This document shows positions 1-5,020 of a stretch of DNA of 5,472 nt, in pieces. Every line of letters begins with the position of its first letter. The first letter of the stretch is position 1. The stretch is from Leptospiraceae bacterium. Its GTDB lineage: Bacteria > Spirochaetota > Leptospiria > Leptospirales > Leptospiraceae. Below the pieces are notes generated by a model. That model was given only the letters and a program-made list of their open reading frames with translations. It had not been told where the DNA came from and made no database searches. The stretch is taken from assembly GCA_027485405.1 (NCBI GenBank), contig JAIXRB010000042.1, positions 1 to 5,472 of the forward strand. Direction: 5' to 3'. A program made the translations under genes and the position numbers.

Positions 1-1725
1 ATTGCTTCCGATACTAATGTTCGCGATACAACCCGAGGAGTTAACAGAATAGATAACTTCCAATTCTTGGCAGTTACCAATACATTCACAAGCCGTCAAA
101 TCATGAATAATGTGCTAGGTGGTGATCATGCTATTCAATTTGGAAGTATGGCGAGACCTCATAAACTAGAATGGAATCTTGGATACTCTATAGCCACTAG
201 GGAAGAACCAAATCTTACAACTCAAGTTTGGAGAAGGCAAGAACCGCCACAAGCAACTACTCCCTACACAAGATTGGGCAATAACCCGGATGGCTCTCGA
301 TTCTTCTCTGACTCGAACGATACAGTCAAACAAGCCAGTTTAAAATATGAAATCCCTTTCGAACAGTGGGATGGATTGAAATCTACGATGAAACTAGGGG
401 TTTTGAACATTGACCGATTTAAAGACTTTAGATTTCGAGAGTTTAATCAAAGGTCTCAAGTGGGCGTTGGTAGCCGACCAGGGGATTTTTGGCCAGTTCC
501 AGGGGAATTAACTTTCAATCCTACTGAATATGCGATAGCAAACCCTCAGAATAACAACCTAACAAACAGAGTTTTTTTTGAAAGACAAGTTGAGCCAAAC
601 GCTTATGATGCGATGCAAAGGCTAAGGGCTCAATTCGTTCAATTTGATATGCCCCTTGTTAATAAGTTCAGGTTTGTTGGTGGAGCGAGGTATGAAGACA
701 GCTACCAAAAAGTTAAGACTTTTGTATTGAAAGACCAATTGTCTGGATCAAACCTAGATTATGGCTGTCGCGTAGAAAATGAACAAGTTAGATTGGCTTT
801 AGTAAACAACAGAACTTGCGATGCCAGTAACAACGGTATTGGTGAGTTAGCAAAAAAGGATCTTCTTCCTTCACTGAATTTCGTTTGGGACTTTCATAAA
901 GACATGAACCTTCGGTTTGGATTTACCCAAACTGTCACACGACCTGATTTGAGAGAGCTCTCTCCTTTTGGTTTCACTCCATACTTCGGAGCGGATAGGG
1001 TTTTTGGTAATCCGAACTTGAAAAGAACTTACATTCATAACTATGACATTCGTTGGGAATACTACCTGTCACCTTCGGAATATATAGGTGTGGGAGCATT
1101 TGTAAAACAACTTTCTTCTCCTATCGAAATGGTAGGATTCCCAATTGCTGGATCAATTTCCAATCGATTTAGTTATACGAATGCAGAGCAGGCGACACTA
1201 CGCGGACTGGAGTTTGATTACAGAAAGGAGTTTTTGGATCGATTTCGATTCGAAACTAACTTCTTCTTTATAAAGTCTCGCGTGGATGTAATAGATTGGA
1301 TTACCTTGCAAGCTATTCGTGGAAATTTAGTTGATAGAAATTCCATCGTTGCCCTATTCAACCCGACAACGATTTCCCGTCCACTCCAAGGTCAGTCCGA
1401 ATTTGTCTACAATGTAAAACTAGATACATTTCTTACGAAGAAAAAGAACCAAACCATAGGGGTTTACTATAACTTTTTTGGAGATCGTATCTATGCTGTA
1501 GGAGCCAATGGAACACCTGATGCTATTGAACGTGGTGTGGGTTTAACAGATATTGTTTATTCATACACACATGACGAGCGTTTGGACATCAAAGCCGCGG
1601 CAAAGAATATCTTTGATACACGGTTCCGAGTTTTCCAAAGAGACGAAGTAACTGGCGAGGACAGACTTTTTATGGCATACCGAATCGGTTATACTTTAAC
1701 TCTTGGCGTAACCTATAAATTGTAA
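1..1725 (+). CDS. TonB-dependent outer-membrane receptor, C-terminal beta-barrel (5' partial)
   Basis: The reading frame is open from base 1, so this is the last 574 residues of a longer protein; the first in-window TTG (67) is not a real start. TonB-dependent receptors import siderophores, haem, cobalamin or sugars across the outer membrane using energy from TonB/ExbB/ExbD. The barrel is recognisable from alternating aromatic/polar strands, from the motif RPDLRELSPFGF (residues 314-325) followed by GNPNL (336-340) and a YDIRWEYY strand, and from a final strand ending GYTLTLGVTYKL, the usual Omp C-terminal signature although it ends in Leu rather than Phe. The plug domain and TonB box would lie upstream, outside the window. 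Cys256 and Cys273 (codons at 766 and 817) lie in what looks like a surface loop and could form a disulfide. The substrate cannot be told from this fragment. The gene ends 7 bases from the convergent toxin gene. Confidence 0.93.
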   Translation: MASDTNVRDTTRGVNRIDNFQFLAVTNTFTSRQIMNNVLGGDHAIQFGSMARPHKLEWNLGYSIATREEPNLTTQVWRRQEPPQATTPYTRLGNNPDGSRFFSDSNDTVKQASLKYEIPFEQWDGLKSTMKLGVLNIDRFKDFRFREFNQRSQVGVGSRPGDFWPVPGELTFNPTEYAIANPQNNNLTNRVFFERQVEPNAYDAMQRLRAQFVQFDMPLVNKFRFVGGARYEDSYQKVKTFVLKDQLSGSNLDYGCRVENEQVRLALVNNRTCDASNNGIGELAKKDLLPSLNFVWDFHKDMNLRFGFTQTVTRPDLRELSPFGFTPYFGADRVFGNPNLKRTYIHNYDIRWEYYLSPSEYIGVGAFVKQLSSPIEMVGFPIAGSISNRFSYTNAEQATLRGLEFDYRKEFLDRFRFETNFFFIKSRVDVIDWITLQAIRGNLVDRNSIVALFNPTTISRPLQGQSEFVYNVKLDTFLTKKKNQTIGVYYNFFGDRIYAVGANGTPDAIERGVGLTDIVYSYTHDERLDIKAAAKNIFDTRFRVFQRDEVTGEDRLFMAYRIGYTLTLGVTYKL

Positions 1726-1732
1726 AGATTCC

Positions 1733-2140
1733 CTAAACAAAAAGTTCAATTTTTTGTTTCCTTGCTTCTTTTATCAATTGTTCATCGAAAGAAGCAAGGA
1801 ACCCGTTTTCTCTTTTGGCAAGATATAAATAAGAACTATCATAGAGACTTAGTTTTGAATCTGGGGCCAATTCGGCTATCAAAATGAAGTCACTTGGCAG
1901 AAAAGTGACTCTTTGGATAGGAATCTGAAAATATAGATTTTGAATGATCATTCTCTGCTTTTCGGAAATTCTTTTTCGCTTTACACCCGATTGCAAAGCA
2001 TTTAGGATCTCAAAATCTAACAAAGTAGAAGAAATACAATTGTAAGAATTTAAGTTTAAAGAGACTTCCGCATCTCTGTTAGTTTCATTTGGGAATAAAA
2101 AAGAAAGTAAAAATGATGCATCTATTACCAAGCATTTCAT
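1733..2140 (-). CDS. vapC: VapC-like PIN-domain ribonuclease toxin
   Basis: This 135-residue protein has the size and layout of a VapC toxin, a Mg2+-dependent RNase; characterised members cleave tRNA or rRNA. The four acidic PIN positions are visible: Asp7 in VIDASFLL, Glu44 in LLDFEILNAL, Asp101 in LSLYDSSYLYLA and Asp119 in FLASFDEQL, where the last motif has Ser-Phe before the Asp instead of the common Thr-x-Asp. I chose ATG at 2140 because it gives the usual short N-terminus (MKCLVIDAS) and starts one base after the antitoxin stop. TTG at 2164 or ATG at 2161 would add 8 or 7 residues and overlap the antitoxin gene. No strong Shine-Dalgarno precedes 2140, so translation is probably coupled to the antitoxin. 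The gene is about 32% G+C by hand count. Its 3' end carries a perfect 14-bp inverted repeat. All catalytic acids are present, so it is probably active; the RNA target is unknown. Confidence 0.9.
   Translation of the reverse strand: MKCLVIDASFLLSFLFPNETNRDAEVSLNLNSYNCISSTLLDFEILNALQSGVKRKRISEKQRMIIQNLYFQIPIQRVTFLPSDFILIAELAPDSKLSLYDSSYLYLAKRENGFLASFDEQLIKEARKQKIELFV
1735..1759. repeat. A/T-rich 9-bp inverted repeat between the convergent gene ends
   Basis: AAACAAAAA (1735-1743) is the reverse complement of TTTTTGTTT (1751-1759), with a 7-base loop. It covers the last codons of the toxin gene and lies directly beside the 14-bp hairpin at 1758-1801. In plus-strand RNA it would lie 9 bases after the receptor stop, with a T6 run at 1750-1755. 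It may assist bidirectional termination, but with a single G:C pair per arm it is weak on its own. Confidence 0.4.
1758..1801 (+). terminator. Perfect 14-bp inverted repeat, candidate terminator inside the toxin gene
   Basis: TTCCTTGCTTCTTT (1758-1771) and AAAGAAGCAAGGAA (1788-1801) are perfect reverse complements separated by 16 bases. The element begins 33 bases after the receptor stop and on the plus strand is followed by a U-rich run (GTTTTCTCTTTT, 1805-1816) after CCC, so it could end receptor transcription. It lies wholly within the toxin coding sequence, and the codon for the fourth PIN acid (Asp119) is in the loop. The stem is only 5/14 G+C and the T-run is interrupted, so its strength is uncertain. 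The inverted repeat is certain, the terminator role is a guess. Confidence 0.4.
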
Positions 2141-2141
2141 T

Positions 2142-2387
2142 TTAATATTTTCTACCGTCATCAATTAGAGATCGAATAGAAACTTTTTCTTTGTTTTTGT
2201 TTCTGATTTTTTTCGCAAAATTCAAAAATAAGTCCCACTCTGTAGATGAAACAGAATCTAAGGGAACAAGTTTGGCAATGGGCTTTCCGTGATTGGTAAT
2301 TACGAATTCTTGCCCCTTTTCGGCTTCCCTTAGCAACGATGAAAGTTTGGTTTTGGCCTCAAAGGAAGAAATTGCTTTTTGTTCCAT
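2142..2387 (-). CDS. vapB: Phd/YefM-family type II antitoxin
   Basis: This 81-residue protein is the probable antitoxin of the downstream PIN toxin. Residues 4-42 form the Phd/YefM fold: the SFEAKTKLSSLL helix (8-19), EKGQEFVITNHGKPIAKLVP (23-42) with the typical G-K-P-x-A-x-L-V-P ending, and presumably a DNA-binding dimer. The remaining 39 residues are charged, contain an amphipathic stretch (WDLFLNFAKKIRNKNK) and end in IRSLIDDGRKY, which fits a disordered toxin-binding tail that folds over the PIN active site. The antitoxin is first in the operon, as usual, and the toxin ATG follows after one base. ATG at 2387 is preceded only by an A/T-rich stretch without a clear Shine-Dalgarno. Family members repress their own promoter together with the toxin; two palindromes just upstream fit this. 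The symbol is family-level: the fold is Phd-like rather than AbrB- or ribbon-helix-helix-type VapB. Confidence 0.9.
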   Translation of the reverse strand: MEQKAISSFEAKTKLSSLLREAEKGQEFVITNHGKPIAKLVPLDSVSSTEWDLFLNFAKKIRNKNKEKVSIRSLIDDGRKY

Positions 2388-2397
2388 ACTTTAAATT

Positions 2398-2430
2398 TAA
2401 ACTAGTTTATAGCTAAATCAACTAGTTTAT
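2398..2430 (-). promoter_or_regulatory. Twin palindromic operators in front of the toxin-antitoxin genes
   Basis: The 11-base unit AACTAGTTTAT occurs at 2400-2410 and again at 2420-2430. Each copy contains the palindrome AACTAGTT; the gene-proximal one extends to a perfect 12-bp palindrome TAAACTAGTTTA (2398-2409), the distal one is 8 bp (2420-2427). Their centres are exactly 20 bp apart, close to two helical turns, so two dimers could bind on the same face. They lie 11-43 bases upstream of the antitoxin ATG. A possible -10 box, TATAAA (2411-2406 on the minus strand), overlaps the first palindrome, but I find no good -35 at the right distance. The repeats are seen directly; their role as the Phd-VapC autorepression site is inferred from position and family knowledge. 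Confidence 0.6.
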
Positions 2431-2450
2431 TTTTGGGTTCAAGAAGAATT

Positions 2451-2536
2451 CAAATCTGAAGTTTGGTTTTGCACTCTACTGCAGATTTGTCATGTAAAAA
2501 ATGCAGTCAGGTGCAGAATTTACATGAGTAGATTTG
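2451..2536. repeat. Intergenic cluster of overlapping inverted and direct repeats
   Basis: This is the gene-free stretch between the antiporter stop and the toxin-antitoxin operators. Perfect inverted pairs are CAAATCTG/CAGATTTG (2451-2458 with 2482-2489), TCATGTAAA/TTTACATGA (2490-2498 with 2519-2527) and TCTACT/AGTAGA (2475-2480 with 2527-2532). TGCAG occurs three times (2480, 2502, 2512) and AGATTTG twice (2483, 2530). On the minus strand the sequence could fold in the 3' untranslated part of the antiporter mRNA, with T6 inside the second loop, yet none of the stems is followed directly by a strong T-run, so it is not a textbook terminator. No coding frame or known RNA family is visible. 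Confidence 0.45.
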
Positions 2537-2559
2537 GTTAGAATTTGATTTTAAAGGAC

Positions 2560-4029
2560 CTAATCTGAGCCGTTCAGCAATCGCCCCAGTTGAGGGAATG
2601 CCTCGTCTCTGGCCAGAATCCATACCACATCTCCCCCTTTGAGTTGAGTGTTTCCGGAAGGAATGAGAAACTGATCTCCCCTAGCCACCAAAAGCACTTG
2701 GGTTTCGGGGGGAAGGGCAATAGAATACAAAGGTTTGTCATTTATAGGCGATTGGTAGGGAACAATCATCTCTTGCAGACTCATGTCTGGAATTTCCAAG
2801 TTATCAAAGTCAGTTGGACGATAGAGAAACTTCTTTTCCTTTTCCAAAAGTCCAAGCCATTTGGCAATCATAGAGATCGTAGAGCCTTGCAAAAGTAGGG
2901 AAACCAAAACAACGAAGAAGACAATATGAAACAATATATCTGCATTTGGAATTCCAGCCGCAACAGGAAAGGTAGCTAGAATGATAGGGGAGGCCCCTCT
3001 AAGACCTACCCAAGAGATAAAATGCCTCTCTTTCCAAGAAACACTAGTTCCAATAAGAGACAGGAACACAGCTACAGGCCTTGCCACCAAACATAAAATA
3101 AATGCAATGCTAAGACCTGGCCACCAGATTTCGTTTAGTTTGCTTGGGAAAACCAACAATCCAAAGCAAAGAAACATTCCAATTTGAAGAATCCATACAA
3201 ATCCATTTAAGAACCGCAAGATGGATTTTTTATGAATGAATTTTTCTTTTCCAATGATAAATCCTGCGGCATAGACAGCTAAAAAGCCACTCCCTTCTAA
3301 AAGTGTAGAGGCTCCGTAAACAAAGGGAACAGAGGCTGTTACGTAGACTAAATACAATCCATCATAGCCCAGCTTGATTCGATTCATGATAAAAAGCAAA
3401 ATTTTTCCTAAAACGAACCCCACCCCCAAACCCACAAATACTTGTAAGAGGAAAAAAACAAAAAAATGAGAGAAATTGGGAGTGTTTCCTTGGGCGATTA
3501 AGTTTAAGAATACCACTGTTAAAAGAGTTCCAACGGCATCGTTAGAACCAGACTCAAATTCAATGATCTTTTTTAAATGCGGTGCAAGATCAGCACCTCC
3601 CGTTTTGAAAATATTAAAAACGCTGGCGGCATCTGTTGCAGAAATGATGGAAGCGAGTAAAAAGCTTTCTAAAAAACCCAATACCGGCAAAAACCAGTGG
3701 ATCAAATATCCAAGGATGATAGCTGTAAAAATGGTTCCAAGCAAAGAGAGTCGAATGCCAACCGAAAGGTGGGCTTTGATAGAGGTCCAATCGCTTTCGA
3801 GTCCACCTAAAAACAAAATAAAACAGAGTGAAAAGATCCCTACTGATTGAGCCAGCTTATAGTCAGAAAAGGCAATGCCCCCAATTCCATCACTTCCGGC
3901 TAACATTCCGAATACTAGAAAGATAAAAAGAATGGGAAAACCAAAGCGAAAGAAAAGCCGACTGGACAATATGGAAAAGAGAATTAAGAAAGAGAAAATG
4001 AAAAGTTGAAATGTAAAAGTATCTGACAT
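2560..4029 (-). CDS. nhaP2: NhaP2/CvrA-type K+/H+ antiporter with C-terminal TrkA-C domain
   Basis: This 489-residue inner-membrane protein exchanges a cation, most likely K+ and possibly Na+, for protons, contributing to pH, turgor and K+ control. Residues 1-390 form about a dozen hydrophobic helices of the CPA1 exchanger fold. The core motifs are ATDAASVF (131-138) and FESGSNDA (158-165); Asp164 in the ND pair is the expected ion-binding acid, and the Pro usual after ND in NhaP2 proteins is Ala here. A late GLRGASPI motif (342-349) carries the conserved Arg344. Residues 417-487 are a cytoplasmic TrkA-C domain (PLYSIALPPETQVLLVARGD, then LKGGDVVWILA), which in related transporters senses nucleotides or other ligands. 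It is shorter than E. coli CvrA (578 residues), probably because the third C-terminal domain is absent. ATG at 4029 lies 10 bases after the upstream stop with no clear Shine-Dalgarno, suggesting translational coupling. The preferred ion is not certain; the symbol is by family. Confidence 0.9.
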   Translation of the reverse strand: MSDTFTFQLFIFSFLILFSILSSRLFFRFGFPILFIFLVFGMLAGSDGIGGIAFSDYKLAQSVGIFSLCFILFLGGLESDWTSIKAHLSVGIRLSLLGTIFTAIILGYLIHWFLPVLGFLESFLLASIISATDAASVFNIFKTGGADLAPHLKKIIEFESGSNDAVGTLLTVVFLNLIAQGNTPNFSHFFVFFLLQVFVGLGVGFVLGKILLFIMNRIKLGYDGLYLVYVTASVPFVYGASTLLEGSGFLAVYAAGFIIGKEKFIHKKSILRFLNGFVWILQIGMFLCFGLLVFPSKLNEIWWPGLSIAFILCLVARPVAVFLSLIGTSVSWKERHFISWVGLRGASPIILATFPVAAGIPNADILFHIVFFVVLVSLLLQGSTISMIAKWLGLLEKEKKFLYRPTDFDNLEIPDMSLQEMIVPYQSPINDKPLYSIALPPETQVLLVARGDQFLIPSGNTQLKGGDVVWILARDEAFPQLGRLLNGSD

Positions 4030-4039
4030 GGTAGCCAGC

Positions 4040-4474
4040 TTACTTTTTTTGGTTTAGGATTTCTAAGGCTTTTGCTTTTAGCAATGGATGGACTCTAAAG
4101 TCCTCAGGGGTAACTGGTTTGGATGGTGTTTCTTCGTTCGCGACAAAAAAAGTTCGCTTATCTATTTCCGAATTTTTTTTTGCAGGTCGCTCAGGCAAAG
4201 CAATTGGCTTCATCTTGTCCTTGCCTAGCCATTCGGAAAGCGCCATCACCATCCTCTGGAAGATCTCATCTACTTTGTCTTGTCGCCCAGCCTTCTTGTA
4301 GTAGCCGTAGGCAAGCATGGGTAGCTTTTTATCATACATAAAGTGGTCTCCCAAACGAGTCAGCCCATCTTGGTATCCTGTTTGTAGGAAGATTTCCCGA
4401 GCCTTTCGGATATTGCCTTCGTTAAAGGCTTTATTTCCTTCTCGGATCAGGAGCACTTTATTTTTTGAATCCAC
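4040..4474 (-). CDS. Small TPR-like protein of unknown function
   Basis: I do not recognise a named function for this 144-residue protein. Residues 8-64 resemble tetratricopeptide-type helix pairs: REGNKAFNEGNIRKAREIFLQTG, then a DHFMYDKKLPMLAYGYYKKAG pair ending in the typical Y-x-K-A-G. Helical sequence continues to about residue 84. Residues 88-125 are charged and Pro-rich and probably a linker (ALPERPAKKN, EETPSKPVTPEDF), followed by a short C-terminal helix (HPLLKAKALEILNQKK). No signal peptide or membrane segment is seen, so it should be cytoplasmic, possibly a protein-protein adaptor. The start is GTG at 4474; no ATG exists upstream in frame before the opposite gene, and the next in-frame Met is residue 46, inside the repeat region. 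No Shine-Dalgarno is visible. It precedes the antiporter by 10 bases and is probably co-transcribed with it. An A9 run on the coding strand crosses codons 98-101. Confidence 0.8.
   Translation of the reverse strand: MDSKNKVLLIREGNKAFNEGNIRKAREIFLQTGYQDGLTRLGDHFMYDKKLPMLAYGYYKKAGRQDKVDEIFQRMVMALSEWLGKDKMKPIALPERPAKKNSEIDKRTFFVANEETPSKPVTPEDFRVHPLLKAKALEILNQKK
4173..4181 (-). repeat. A9 homopolymer in the TPR-like gene
   Basis: Nine T on the plus strand are nine A in the coding strand, spanning the end of codon 98 to codon 101 (Ala-Lys-Lys-Asn). Such tracts favour polymerase slippage. A one-base change here would keep the TPR-like part but alter the linker and C-terminal helix. The frame is intact in this sequence. 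Confidence 0.85.
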
Positions 4475-4480
4475 AATCTT

Positions 4481-4509
4481 GTTATCGTGTGAAACCCTGG
4501 TTTTTACAA
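4481..4509 (-). promoter_or_regulatory. Candidate promoter for the TPR-like/antiporter unit
   Basis: Reading the minus strand, TTGTAA (4509-4504) matches the -35 consensus at 4 of 6 positions. After a 17-base spacer comes GATAAC (4486-4481), matching the -10 consensus at 4 of 6. Transcription would begin close to the GTG at 4474, giving a leaderless or nearly leaderless mRNA, which would fit the missing Shine-Dalgarno. Both boxes are imperfect and A/T-rich DNA yields such matches by chance. Confidence 0.3.
4492..4503. promoter_or_regulatory. Dyad AAACC-CT-GGTTT in the divergent promoter region
   Basis: AAACC (4492-4496) and GGTTT (4499-4503) are perfect inverted arms around two bases. The dyad sits in the 69-base gap between the divergent TPR-like and peroxidase genes, inside the spacer of the candidate minus-strand promoter. 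A repressor bound here could affect both directions. No regulator is encoded nearby, so this is only a positional suggestion. Confidence 0.3.
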
Positions 4510-4526
4510 CTGATTTTTGTCTAATC

Positions 4527-4533
4527 AGAGGAG
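4527..4533 (+). promoter_or_regulatory. Shine-Dalgarno site fixing the bcp start
   Basis: AGAGGAG lies 10 bases before ATG 4544 and is the strongest ribosome-binding site in the window. It rules out the upstream in-frame TTG at 4517, which precedes it. A 6-bp inverted repeat, CTGATT (4510-4515) with AATCAG (4523-4528), overlaps its first two bases and could weakly influence access. Confidence 0.75.
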
Positions 4534-4543
4534 AATTGCCGAT

Positions 4544-5017
4544 ATGCCAGCTTTAGAAGTAGGGAAAAAAGTCCCCAATCTCAACGCACTCACAACCAAA
4601 GAAAAAACTGTAAAACTCGCCGACCTAGTGGGAAAGAATGGAATGATTGTTTATTTTTATCCAAAAGATATGACCCCAGGCTGTACAACTGAGGCATGTG
4701 ACTTTCGAGACAACTTCGCCCGCCTAAAAAAGTTAGGTTATTCTATCGTTGGAGTTTCAAAGGATAGTGCTAAATCTCATCAAAAATTCACTGAAAAAGA
4801 AGAGTTGAACTTTGAACTATTAGCGGATGAATCGAAAGAGATTTGTGAGGCGTTCGGAGTCTGGAAAGAAAAAGTCTTTATGGGAAAGAAGGGCATGGGG
4901 ATCGTTCGCACTACTTTTATTTTAAACTCGGATTTGAAAATTCTCAAAATTTATAACAATGTTAAGGCAAAAGGCCATGTAGATCAAATTATATTAGATC
5001 TTGAGGAAATGAAATAA
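4544..5017 (+). CDS. bcp: Bcp-type thioredoxin-dependent thiol peroxidase (peroxiredoxin)
   Basis: This 157-residue cytoplasmic peroxiredoxin of the Bcp/PrxQ group reduces hydrogen peroxide and organic hydroperoxides and is recycled by thioredoxin. The active site is YFYPKDMTPGCTTEACDFRD: Cys47 is the peroxidatic Cys with Thr44 and Pro40 in the P-x-x-x-T-P-G-C motif, and Cys52, five residues on, is the expected resolving Cys of the PrxQ alpha2 type. Arg122 in GIVRTTFIL is the conserved catalytic Arg. A third Cys at 101 is not part of the usual mechanism. Length equals the family norm (E. coli Bcp 156). ATG at 4544 is chosen because a clear AGAGGAG precedes it and it gives the standard N-terminus. 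The pepA start follows 3 bases after the stop, so the two are likely co-transcribed. I see no convincing -35/-10 pair for this gene in the 69-base upstream gap. Confidence 0.96.
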   Translation: MPALEVGKKVPNLNALTTKEKTVKLADLVGKNGMIVYFYPKDMTPGCTTEACDFRDNFARLKKLGYSIVGVSKDSAKSHQKFTEKEELNFELLADESKEICEAFGVWKEKVFMGKKGMGIVRTTFILNSDLKILKIYNNVKAKGHVDQIILDLEEMK

Positions 5018-5020
5018 TCT

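Noticed and set aside
67..69. TTG 67 as the true start of the receptor
   Set aside because: The frame is open to base 1 and the plug domain is missing, so the gene is simply cut by the window.
2141..2164. Longer toxin starting at TTG 2164 or ATG 2161
   Set aside because: It would overlap the antitoxin gene and put an unusual tail before the PIN strand; ATG 2140 gives the normal VapC N-terminus. The alternative is not excluded.
2490..2527. Rho-independent terminator of the antiporter
   Set aside because: The 9-bp stem has a 20-base loop, is A/T-rich and is not followed by a T-run on the minus strand; the T6 run lies inside the loop. Kept only as an inverted repeat.
2590..2898. Open frame of 102 codons on the plus strand across the antiporter gene
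   Set aside because: It is antisense to the strongly supported antiporter, has no recognisable domain and reads like a mirror of the hydrophobic protein. The same applies to 2981-3187 and 3476-3850.
4517..4543. Nine extra N-terminal residues for Bcp from TTG 4517
   Set aside because: The strong Shine-Dalgarno (4527-4533) lies inside this extension and points to ATG 4544, which gives the normal Bcp length.
4119..4556. Plus-strand open frames (4119-4301, 4123-4341, 4317-4556) over the TPR-like gene
   Set aside because: They overlap each other, have no protein-family resemblance and no ribosome-binding site. The minus-strand frame has clear TPR-like periodicity and a sensible place before the antiporter.
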